DNA from: JAJTHC01 sp044358835
GTDB lineage: Bacteria > Cyanobacteriota > Vampirovibrionia > Vampirovibrionales > JAJTHC01
Reading direction: 5' to 3'
DNA: 64,000 bases
Assembly (NCBI GenBank): GCA_044358835.1
Contig: JBIKNF010000009.1
Span: 18,003-82,002 of the forward strand
Part shown: positions 43,106 to 50,182 of the stretch, one piece after another
Layout of the letters: each line of letters begins with the position of its first letter
Numbering within the stretch: position 1 is the stretch's first letter
Position numbers and translations under genes: made by a program
Notes under the pieces: model-generated
What the model saw: only the letters and a program-made list of their open reading frames with translations
What the model was told of the DNA's origin: nothing
The model's database searches: none

Positions 43106-43966
43106 ATGGGTATTATTATTAACACCAACATGCAGTCTATTAGTTCACAACGTTTATTAAACGTCAACACCATGCACTTGGCCAGAAGCTACGAGAAATT
43201 ATCGTCAGGCTTGAAAATTAATCGTTCCAGCGATGACGCGGCAGGACTGCAAATTTCAGAACGCTTACGTTCACAAATCCGAGGTTCCCAACGTGCTTTA
43301 GACAACACCCAAGACGGTGTCAACGTCTTAAGCGTTGTGGATGGCACCTTCCAAACAGTCGTAGAAAACCTTCAACGTATGCGAGAACTCAGTGTTCAAG
43401 GTGCAAACGACTCTAACTCTTCCCAAGAACGTAGTGCGATCAATATTGAAATCTCTCAGCTTTCGGCAGATTTAAACCGAATCGCCACAGCCACGCAATT
43501 CAACAAACGCAACTTACTTAATGGGTCCATCACCAATTATTACCTTCAGGTAGGTGCCAATTCAAATTCTCAATTAGATCGTATTGATATTGCTAATGTG
43601 GGTGGCATAAATCCCTTTAGTAGTATCGCTGCTTCAGCCTTGTTTAATCTACCCGCAGGGTCATCACTTCGTGTGAACACGAACAGTTCTGCACTGAATA
43701 CCATAAGTAAAATTGATACCGCTCTTGCTCGCATTGGTAATCGAAGAGCTACTTTAGGTGCGATGATTAATCGCTTAGAATCCAGCAGTAAGAATTTAAA
43801 TATCGCGGTTGAAAATCTCTCTGCATCAGAATCTCGAATTCGCAATGCGGATATTGCCAAGGAATCGGCCGAAATGACCAAACATCAAATTTTGCAACAG
43901 GCAGCGGCTCAAGTCTTGTCTCAAGCAAATCAATTGCCTCAGCTAGCCTTGAAGTTGTTGCAATAG
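43106..43966 (+). CDS. fliC: Flagellin
   Basis: 287 residues from the ATG at 43106 (AAAAGGAGAG 10 nt upstream); an in-frame ATG at 43067 would add a basic head not seen in flagellins. N-terminal D0/D1 (GIIINTNMQSISSQRLLN, LSSGLKINRSSDDAAGLQIS, DGVNVLSVVDG) and C-terminal D1/D0 (LGAMINRLESSSKNL, ESRIRNADIAKESAEMTK, ending ALKLL) are standard. The middle is short, so the filament would be thin in outer domains. Controlled by the sigma-28-like promoter at 42938; translation likely under the FliW-CsrA switch. Other flagellar genes are absent. Confidence 0.96.
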   Translation: MGIIINTNMQSISSQRLLNVNTMHLARSYEKLSSGLKINRSSDDAAGLQISERLRSQIRGSQRALDNTQDGVNVLSVVDGTFQTVVENLQRMRELSVQGANDSNSSQERSAINIEISQLSADLNRIATATQFNKRNLLNGSITNYYLQVGANSNSQLDRIDIANVGGINPFSSIAASALFNLPAGSSLRVNTNSSALNTISKIDTALARIGNRRATLGAMINRLESSSKNLNIAVENLSASESRIRNADIAKESAEMTKHQILQQAAAQVLSQANQLPQLALKLLQ

Positions 43967-44041
43967 CCTGTTTAAGTCTTTTTCTCTCTGCCTATTTTTC
44001 CTCTTTCTTTTTACTTTCCCTCTCTCTCTCTAAAATAAACC

Positions 44042-44077
44042 TTCCCCCTTCTTTTTTAAGACGGGGGGTATTTTTTT
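44042..44077 (+). terminator. Terminator after flagellin
   Basis: CCCCCTTCTT, TTTT loop, AAGACGGGGG (one mismatch), then T7. It is preceded by a pyrimidine-rich tract (about 43978-44031). Confidence 0.85.
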
Positions 44078-44088
44078 GTTGGTTTTTC

Positions 44089-44239
44089 TATAGTGTTTGC
44101 TAGATAAAACGGTCTAGGGTCTTTTCGTTGCCGCGACGATTTTTTTTTGCTTGCTTATGGTCGTTTGTGTACACACCCGCACAAAAAACCGAGGCGCTTA
44201 GAATAGCCTCATCGTCTGTTTCATCTTTCAAACACTATA
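44089..44239. repeat. Family-2 palindromic element, 151 bp, TATAG ends
   Basis: Perfect 11-bp terminal inverted repeats TATAGTGTTTG (44089-44099) and CAAACACTATA (44229-44239), extended inward with about 9 of 13 matches (AGAT-x-AAAC-x-G). No reading frame inside. Right-hand part (AGGCGCTTAGAATAG...) recurs at 54702. The TATAG ends and lack of coding suggest a non-autonomous TA-targeting element, of MITE type. Confidence 0.65.
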
Positions 44240-44455
44240 AAAGGGGATAAAGAGGTAAAAATGGCCTAATTTCCGACACACAGAATACCCTTTTTTGACA
44301 CACGAAAGTCTATTTTTTACTCGATTTTCAAGGAGTTTGCTGGGTTGTGAAGACCTGTTGAAAAAAGCCAATCTTTTTTAGTACAACCTATTTTTAAGTC
44401 CTTTGCCCAGTGGCTAAACCCCACTATTTTTGGGATTTCTAGCTTCGTTTTGAGC

Positions 44456-44531
44456 GGGTGTTTCCCTCACCCTAGCCTTCTTCCATAGGGAAAAGCGACA
44501 AAGCAAAAGGACTTTTGCAGAACTTTTTATA
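44456..44531. repeat. Family-1 repeat, right half, diverged
   Basis: ACAAAGCAAAAGGACTTTTG and the following bases to TTTTTATA (44498-44531) align base for base with the right end of the full element (47094-47127). Upstream sequence (GGTGTTTCCCTCACCCTAG...) also aligns with its interior. No left end seen. Remaining DNA from 44240 to 44667 holds a weak hairpin (AGTGG/CCACT near 44410) and possible promoters but no gene. Confidence 0.6.
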
Positions 44532-44667
44532 AGAAATGTAACGGAAGTCTTGAGCGTAGCACAGAAACTTCTTAAGATTGTTTTAATACTTATATAAGCT
44601 TAAGCTTAATGGAAGATTGTACACACCGCTTTTTTATTTCCCACCCCAGTAAAGGAAGAACCTCTCT

Positions 44668-45318
44668 ATGTCTGATGCAGAACGTAAAACATTCGTCTTA
44701 AAATGTGACAAACCCCGTTACGACGGCGGTATTGAAATTGATTTGGAACGTTATTTTGGCAGACGCTTACAACCCAACTTAACGTCTTTAAAAGGAATGG
44801 CCCAAGAACACCTCAATGAAGAACAGCTTAAAAAGTTGGGCAATGACGCCCTATTAAGCCCCACGCAAGTGATCGCGCGTGCCAAAGCAGTTCGACTAAA
44901 GCGAACGTCCTTGTTAAATGAAGACAGCGTCTATGATATGGATGCAGCCTTAGAACGTGATTTAGCCAGTGAAGATTTAAGTGAATTTTTGCCTTACACG
45001 CGAGTTCATCGAGACGCTCTTGAAAAAGCAGCGCACCCTCTAAACCTTCACGACACAGTCACCCCGACGATGGATCCTCTCGTACGTCAAGCTCGCCTGA
45101 AAGACGTCTTCATGCAAGGCCCTTTGCAAATGGGTATTGGTTTAACAGGGGTGATCACAAGCCTTTTAGCCCTATGTGCAATGAACCTATGCGCAAGACC
45201 TGAAGGCATTCGTCACCAAGCGCGTCAACTGTTTCAAGACTGTACCCGCGTTTTTTGGAAAGGGTTGTGGAATACGCTTCTCCTCCCCGCTTCAACCATG
45301 AAAGCCGTGATGCTTTAA
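44668..45318 (+). CDS. Hypothetical protein with one C-terminal membrane helix
   Basis: 216 residues, not recognised. The first 145 residues are charged and soluble (DKPRYDGGIEIDLERYFGRR, EDLSEFLPYTRVHRDALEK); one hydrophobic segment at about 153-172 (MGIGLTGVITSLLALCAM) is followed by a basic tail, suggesting tail anchoring with the N-terminus in the cytosol. AAAGGAAG precedes the ATG. A terminator lies 22 bp after the stop, so it is probably transcribed alone. Confidence 0.68.
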   Translation: MSDAERKTFVLKCDKPRYDGGIEIDLERYFGRRLQPNLTSLKGMAQEHLNEEQLKKLGNDALLSPTQVIARAKAVRLKRTSLLNEDSVYDMDAALERDLASEDLSEFLPYTRVHRDALEKAAHPLNLHDTVTPTMDPLVRQARLKDVFMQGPLQMGIGLTGVITSLLALCAMNLCARPEGIRHQARQLFQDCTRVFWKGLWNTLLLPASTMKAVML

Positions 45319-45340
45319 TTGAAAAGGTAAAAAAGCCAGT

Positions 45341-45369
45341 AAAGCCGTTCTTTTCAAGGACGGCTTTTG
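45341..45369 (+). terminator. Terminator
   Basis: AAAGCCGT...ACGGCTTTT stem with TTTTCAAG-type inner loop, then TTTTG. Confidence 0.8.
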
Positions 45370-45427
45370 TCGTATGCCTATGCTAAAATAAAAGAACGTC
45401 CCCCCCTATTGAAAAGGATGCTGAGCC

Positions 45428-46906
45428 ATGCCCAAGTCCCCAAAGGGTTCTAAAACACCTGTGCATCACCCATTTTGGTGGCCTTGGTTGCGTTTATTGA
45501 AGCAAGGCTACCGTCTACTGGCTTCCATGGAACTGGCGATTGTGTTATTGATTGCGTTGGCCGTTGCGTGCATTATAGGGAGTTTGATGCCTCAAGAAAC
45601 GCTCGTGAGTTTGGCGAACATTCAACGCCAATTTGGCGATGCCACGCCATACCTTAAAGCAATGGGCTTTTTTAATGTGTTTTACAGTCCGTGGTTTTTT
45701 AGTTTAGAAGCCCTGTTCTTTTTGTCGATCGTGTTGGGGTCTTTTCGTTGGTTGCGTCCGGCGTGGCGTTCAATTACGCTTAAAACACTCATGAATGCGA
45801 CACATATTCAAAGTTGTTCAACGGGTCGTTCGCTTCGTCTTTCTCCTGCGGTGGCTCCGCCTGAAACCTTAGCCACTTTAACGTTGGCTTTAAAACAAGA
45901 AGGCTTTAGCCTGACCCCTTCAAACCCCAAACACCCATGGAGCCTGTACGCACAACGAGGCTGGCTTGGCCGTGTAGGCCCCATGATTACCCACTTAGGC
46001 ATTGCCCTTACGCTTTTGGCCGCGTTGTACGGCGCCTTTAGTCAATTTACCGCCCAAGCCACGCTCAAGCCGAATGAATCCTTGTATTTAAGTGAAGCAG
46101 ACTCCTTTCAAACGTCCATTAGTCCACCGTATTGGGTGGGGCGCATTCCTGAATGGAAGTTCAAGGTAATTGATTTTGAAATTGAGTTTCAATCCAAAGC
46201 CCCTTTAATCCCCAAGCAGTTTACGTCTACCTTGCAAATTTTAGATCCCCTCACGGGCGAAGTCTTGGCCGAAGGAAAAACATCTGTCAATCACCCTTTT
46301 GTGTATGACGGCGTGACGTTTTATCAGGCCCAATTTTCACCCACCACGTGGCATGACGTCCTCATCAATCACGTCCCTTTACGACTAGATGCCTCTCAAA
46401 CACTGGCGGGGCGTCCGTATGCGGTGCACCCTGTTGACGCTACCACGCGTTTGTTTATCTTTCCGCTTGGGCGTTTTACCGACGGCTTACCGCGTAATCG
46501 CTTGCATGTTTTGCTTGAACGTAACGGCGTGTTACAGGGGTATCAAAAAGGCTTTAGTGAAGCCAACAACACGCTGGTTTCCCTTGCAGAAGGGGGTGCT
46601 GCCACGATGCTAGGGGGCCAAATTCTTCAATATAAAAAAGCGGTTATGGCCACAGGCTTGCAGATTAAATCCGCGCCGGAAACCCCCTTTTTATATGTGA
46701 GTCTTTTTATATTGGCCTTGGGCTGTGCATTGAGTTTTATACCACATTACCAGGTGTGGTTTGCCTTATATTCTGAAGAAGGCGAAGGCAACTCCCCCCC
46801 CACAGAACTCTGGTATTACACCAAGTCCAAAAAGCGTGGCCACGCCCTAGAAGAGGCGTTGACCCGTTGCCTAGCCAAGATGCCTCGAGCCGTTCGAGAC
46901 AGTTGA
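45428..46906 (+). CDS. ccs1: Cytochrome c biogenesis protein ResB/Ccs1
   Basis: 492 residues. Three N-terminal membrane helices (LASMELAIVLLIALAVACII, the family signature; SLEALFFLSIVLGSF; GPMITHLGIALTLLAALYG), a large periplasmic domain (about 215-425) and a last helix (PFLYVSLFILALGCALSF). ResB/Ccs1 with CcsA delivers heme to apocytochrome c in system II. No ccsA/resC is adjacent. It implies c-type cytochromes in the cell. Confidence 0.92.
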   Translation: MPKSPKGSKTPVHHPFWWPWLRLLKQGYRLLASMELAIVLLIALAVACIIGSLMPQETLVSLANIQRQFGDATPYLKAMGFFNVFYSPWFFSLEALFFLSIVLGSFRWLRPAWRSITLKTLMNATHIQSCSTGRSLRLSPAVAPPETLATLTLALKQEGFSLTPSNPKHPWSLYAQRGWLGRVGPMITHLGIALTLLAALYGAFSQFTAQATLKPNESLYLSEADSFQTSISPPYWVGRIPEWKFKVIDFEIEFQSKAPLIPKQFTSTLQILDPLTGEVLAEGKTSVNHPFVYDGVTFYQAQFSPTTWHDVLINHVPLRLDASQTLAGRPYAVHPVDATTRLFIFPLGRFTDGLPRNRLHVLLERNGVLQGYQKGFSEANNTLVSLAEGGAATMLGGQILQYKKAVMATGLQIKSAPETPFLYVSLFILALGCALSFIPHYQVWFALYSEEGEGNSPPTELWYYTKSKKRGHALEEALTRCLAKMPRAVRDS

Positions 46907-46967
46907 TAGTTCAATAGAGTGTTTTAAAGAGTTGCTCATTTTGGAGCGTAAACCCCGCGATTTTTGT

Positions 46968-47127
46968 TATAGAAGGCTCTGCGAAAGGGCGTTTTACTCC
47001 CTCTCCCTTAGGGAGAGGGTTGGGGTGAGGGATTCGGGATGCCCAATTATAGCTGGTGTCCCTCCTCCTAACCTCCTCCCTAAGGGAGGAGGAACAAAGC
47101 AAAAAGACTTTCGCAGAGCCTTCTATA
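46968..47127. repeat. Family-1 palindromic element, 160 bp, MITE-like
   Basis: Perfect 20-bp terminal inverted repeats: TATAGAAGGCTCTGCGAAAG at 46968-46987 and its complement at 47108-47127. Inside are two GC hairpins: CCCTCTCCC/GGGAGAGGG (46999-47019) and CCTCCTCCC/GGGAGGAGG (47072-47092). The whole is an imperfect palindrome. No coding capacity. TA at both outer ends agrees with TA-duplicating (IS630/mariner-like) transposition, as for Correia-type repeats, by inference. Occupies most of the 391-bp gap from 46907 to 47297; the rest holds an extended -10 (GTGGTATACT, about 47200-47211). Confidence 0.8.
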
Positions 47128-47297
47128 GTATCCGATAGAGACTTTTCCCTCTATTCAGGGGGCTTCTGAAAAAATTAATCATTCCCTTTAGCAAAACGTG
47201 GTATACTCAATTTAGTTTAAAAGTTCAAGAAATACAGTTTCCCACCAAACAATCTCTTTCTACGTTTACCCCCCCCCCAGCTTCGGAGAACACTGCC

Positions 47298-47516
47298 ATG
47301 CATCCATTGCTTATTCCTTATTCATCCCACCCTCATAACACCTTTAGCCCAGTGACTGAATCAGCCCCTTTGAGCGAAAAACCCACGGTGCCTGAAAGTC
47401 TAAACAACCTAAGTAGTCAGGCTCGTAAAACAGGTGTGACTAATGTGTTTGATCGTTATAAACAGACGGTTTATGACACTTCGTTGTTTGTGGCGAGTGA
47501 GATTTTTTATAGCTAG
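47298..47516 (+). CDS. Small orphan protein (72 residues)
   Basis: 72 residues, hydrophilic, rich in Ser, Pro, Thr and His (ESAPLSEKPTVPESLNNL), no membrane helix, not recognised. Evidence for a gene is modest: GGAGA lies 9-10 nt before the ATG and an extended -10 box about 90 bp upstream. A run of ten C (47269-47278) lies just upstream of the ribosome site and could vary expression by slippage. Confidence 0.5.
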   Translation: MHPLLIPYSSHPHNTFSPVTESAPLSEKPTVPESLNNLSSQARKTGVTNVFDRYKQTVYDTSLFVASEIFYS

Positions 47517-47572
47517 TGTTTATTGAACCAGTCAACGGCTTTTTCGTCATCAGTAGGCTTAGTTGAATGTTC

Positions 47573-47800
47573 TTAGAAATAGTAGCCTAAAATGAAGGAC
47601 ACCACAAAAAACACTCCGGCCGAGTATCGCGTCAGCGTATTTAAGGTGGTTTCAGTCCCGCGTTGGGTGGCGAAACTAGTGGTCATTCCCCCCATCACAC
47701 CGGCCCCATCGCTTTTAGGGGAATGTAATAATACCAACAACACCACCAAACACCCACTCATGGCTTGAACAATGAGTAAGGCGATATTGATCCATGACAT
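47573..47800 (-). CDS. secG: Preprotein translocase subunit SecG
   Basis: 75 residues, two membrane helices with the conserved cytosolic link: VVLLVLLHSPKSDGAGVMGG, then SFATQRGTETTLNTLTRYSA. Part of the SecYEG inner-membrane channel. GAGGA precedes the ATG. Confidence 0.92.
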   Translation of the reverse strand: MSWINIALLIVQAMSGCLVVLLVLLHSPKSDGAGVMGGMTTSFATQRGTETTLNTLTRYSAGVFFVVSFILGYYF

Positions 47801-47980
47801 GGGCGCATCCTCTATCGATTCAACAAACTAATATCCTGTATCATACCATAAAACGCACGTTGTGAATGAGGCATTGCACCAAAAAAACGAATTTTTAGCG
47901 TCTTGGTCATACAATTGTCATTTTTTGTCCTTCATTTGTTACATTTTTGTTACAAATTGAAGACAACCCTTGAATCGACA

Positions 47981-47989
47981 TGCTATAAT
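47981..47989 (+). promoter_or_regulatory. Extended -10 promoter of the 87-residue orphan
   Basis: TGCTATAAT, an extended -10 with TGn, 85 bp before the ATG at 48074. No strong -35 (TTGAAG/TTGAAT candidates are misplaced). Confidence 0.5.
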
Positions 47990-48073
47990 TAGCTGTACAC
48001 ACATTTTGAAGTTTTCTACTTAAGTTGTACTTTTCTTTTTTATTTACCATAAAATCGTTAAAGAGTTAATGTT

Positions 48074-48337
48074 ATGAACTATTTACAGTCGCTGGTTTAC
48101 CCCAGTCAAATACCTCCAAATGGGGCTCATGCCCAACATAAAACATCTTCTCACGTCAAAAAAAATGATGCCGAGTCTTCTTCTGTGATGCCGAGATCTT
48201 CTGAAATTGGTGAAAAAAATATGGATATGCTTCAAGCGTGGGTCAGTGGCGGTTCTGTCACCATGGCAAAGCCTTCTGCCAAGGGCAAAAATGTCGCCCA
48301 AAAGAATGCTGGCCAGCGCCTCGACTTTTTTGGATAG
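48074..48337 (+). CDS. Small orphan protein (87 residues)
   Basis: 87 residues, basic and Ser/Lys/Asn-rich, with a helix-like middle (IGEKNMDMLQAWVSGG) and a disordered tail ending QRLDFFG. No signal peptide. A good -10 box upstream supports transcription; the ribosome site (AAAGAG) is weak. A short hairpin GCCAAGGCCTTTGGC (about 48353-48367) may end it. Not recognised. Confidence 0.5.
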   Translation: MNYLQSLVYPSQIPPNGAHAQHKTSSHVKKNDAESSSVMPRSSEIGEKNMDMLQAWVSGGSVTMAKPSAKGKNVAQKNAGQRLDFFG

Positions 48338-48447
48338 CACGCCTGTTCTGTAGCCAAGGCCTTTGGCACGTTTTCACGCCCCTGTAATGTGCACGTGTTA
48401 CTTTAGCCATTGAGTTTAGAGCGATTAAGCTTAGCTATTAAATTCGC

Positions 48448-49686
48448 CTAAAACGAAGCCGTAATGCCCAACGCCACTGCATTGGCGGACGCCCAACAGT
48501 GCTGAAAATTAAAGCCCCCTGTCATGCCATCCACATTTAATAGTTCACCCACCACATACAAATGGCGTTGGTGCTTGGCTTCTAAGTGTCGCAAATCTAA
48601 GTCGTTCGCCTCGACCCCTCCCGCTGTTACGAACTCTTCTTTAAAGATTCCCTTGCCTTCTACCTGCAAAGGCAGGTGATGAATCGCTTCTACCATTTGA
48701 TTGAGTTCTTTTTTAGAAAGTTCGCCCCATTTTTTGTCTAAATCAATGTTGAACTGCGCTAAAATCAGGTGCCAATACCGCCAAGGTAAGGCGTCATGGG
48801 GTTTGATGTTTTTGACATCTCGCTTGGGGTGTTGCATTTGAATTGATTCTAACGCCAAGCGGGTGGCGTCTTGCCGTTGGGTTGAAAGGGCATCGACAAA
48901 AAGCGTTGCTCGATAATTGGAAGCCTTTAATTCCACTGCCGAACGCGCAGAAAGCTTCAGCACAGCAGGCCCACTCACCCCCCAATGCGTGAATAAAAAA
49001 GCCCCCTGTTGCTTAAAGGGTTTTGGGGCATTAGGGACTTTTAAGGTGAGGGAAACCTCTTCCACACTCAGGCCGGCACAGGCGTGAAGGCGAGAATCCT
49101 TGACGCAAAAGGTAAACAAGGAAGGCACCAAAGGCGTTAAATGTAAGCCTAAGCGTTGAGCCAGCTGATACCCCTGTTCTTGAGAACCGCTTGCCAAGAC
49201 GACCCGTTGGGCATGAAAGCACTGCTGGTGTTGAGTTTCCACTTCAAAGGCATTTTCAGCGGCATTCCACGTGGCGGAAACGGCGGTTTGATTGAAGTGA
49301 ATCGTTACGCGATGCCGCTTGAGTTCACTTAAAAACACGTCAATAATTTCTTGAGAATCATGGCTTTTGGGGAAAACGCGCCCGTCGGCTTCCACCACTG
49401 TTTCAACCCCACGTTCCTTGAGCCATTGCATCATGTGACTGGGACGAAAGGCGTTGAGTTGGCCGTTGACTTGCTTATGCTGACGCGGGTAATGCTGAAG
49501 CAAAAAGGGCAGGTCATCTGAATAATGGGTGACATTACAACGCCCCCCGCCAGAAATTTTGACTTTTTGCAAGGGTTTGCTTTGCCGTTCAAGAATGGCG
49601 ACCCTTAAGCTGGGGTCTTCTTCTTTAAGTCTTAAGGCGGTAAAGCAACCTGAAGCCCCTGCCCCGATGATGAGAACGTCTAACAT
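48448..49686 (-). CDS. HI0933/YhiN-family flavoprotein
   Basis: 412 residues from the ATG at 49686 (GGTG 8 nt upstream); a GTG nine bases earlier is in frame but overlaps that site. FAD fold VLIIGAGASGCFTALRL, the diagnostic KISGGGRCNVTH, and C-terminal ELLNVDGMTGGFNFQHCWAS with TAGGVEANDLD identify the HI0933 family, whose function is not established (predicted oxidoreductase, sometimes linked to RNA dihydrouridine reduction in related enzymes). Cytosolic. Confidence 0.9.
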   Translation of the reverse strand: MLDVLIIGAGASGCFTALRLKEEDPSLRVAILERQSKPLQKVKISGGGRCNVTHYSDDLPFLLQHYPRQHKQVNGQLNAFRPSHMMQWLKERGVETVVEADGRVFPKSHDSQEIIDVFLSELKRHRVTIHFNQTAVSATWNAAENAFEVETQHQQCFHAQRVVLASGSQEQGYQLAQRLGLHLTPLVPSLFTFCVKDSRLHACAGLSVEEVSLTLKVPNAPKPFKQQGAFLFTHWGVSGPAVLKLSARSAVELKASNYRATLFVDALSTQRQDATRLALESIQMQHPKRDVKNIKPHDALPWRYWHLILAQFNIDLDKKWGELSKKELNQMVEAIHHLPLQVEGKGIFKEEFVTAGGVEANDLDLRHLEAKHQRHLYVVGELLNVDGMTGGFNFQHCWASANAVALGITASF

Positions 49687-50182
49687 ACGGTTCACCTGTT
49701 TTTAGGGCGTCTTTTTCGCAAAGCAATCGCCCTGTTTCTTTTAAAAAAGTAGCATAAACATGCTTTCTTCACAAAGGGCTTTTTAGGGACTTGCGGTATG
49801 AGTTCACCCTTTGTTTAATTGCCATGAACGTTGCGTTTGTTTCAAAAAAGACGTATAACGTCTCAAAACGCAGTTTTTTTTGTTGATTTTATTTTATGCT
49901 TCTGTCACACTAATTGTATTGGAATGAAGCTATATTTAAAACTGGTGAAATGTTTACATTCACCCCTTTAAGGAAATGCCTTGATGTACGTTGATTTAAT
50001 CCCATCGCTTTTTCGACGACGAAGTACCCCTGCACACGATTGCTAGGGTCGCTAAATCACTTTCTTAAGGTCACTTACCCTTATTTAACGGCTTTTTACT
50101 TACCGCAATAGATGTGCAGGACGACTCAACGACCCCCGTCGTATGGTTTTATGTCGCATCGTATTGTTAAGGAACGTATTGA
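49687..50182 (+). promoter_or_regulatory. Long structured leader before the 583-residue gene
   Basis: 496 bp with no full-size gene. It contains a short reading frame (49984-50046), a stem of CCTGCAC (50029-50035) with GTGCAGG (about 50112-50118) spanning 75 nt, and local hairpins (TTCG/CGAA near 50011; ACGAC/GTCGT near 50120). AAGGAAC precedes the ATG at 50183. It could be an attenuating leader; no known riboswitch class recognised. Confidence 0.35.
49984..50046 (+). CDS. Possible 20-residue leader peptide
   Basis: ATG with TTAAGGAAA nine bases upstream, followed by 19 sense codons including three consecutive Arg (FRRRSTPAHDC) and TAG. Its 3' end overlaps the left arm of the CCTGCAC stem, so translation would affect folding. 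Only the ribosome site and position support it. Confidence 0.3.
   Translation: MYVDLIPSLFRRRSTPAHDC

Noticed and set aside
43975..44031. Pyrimidine-rich tract after flagellin as possible triplex or regulatory DNA
   Set aside because: No mirror symmetry strong enough; most likely ordinary 3' untranslated sequence before the terminator.
46999..47092. Interior of the 160-bp repeat as a bidirectional terminator
   Set aside because: Hairpins lack T-runs; the 20-bp end repeats and remnants elsewhere fit a dispersed repeat better.
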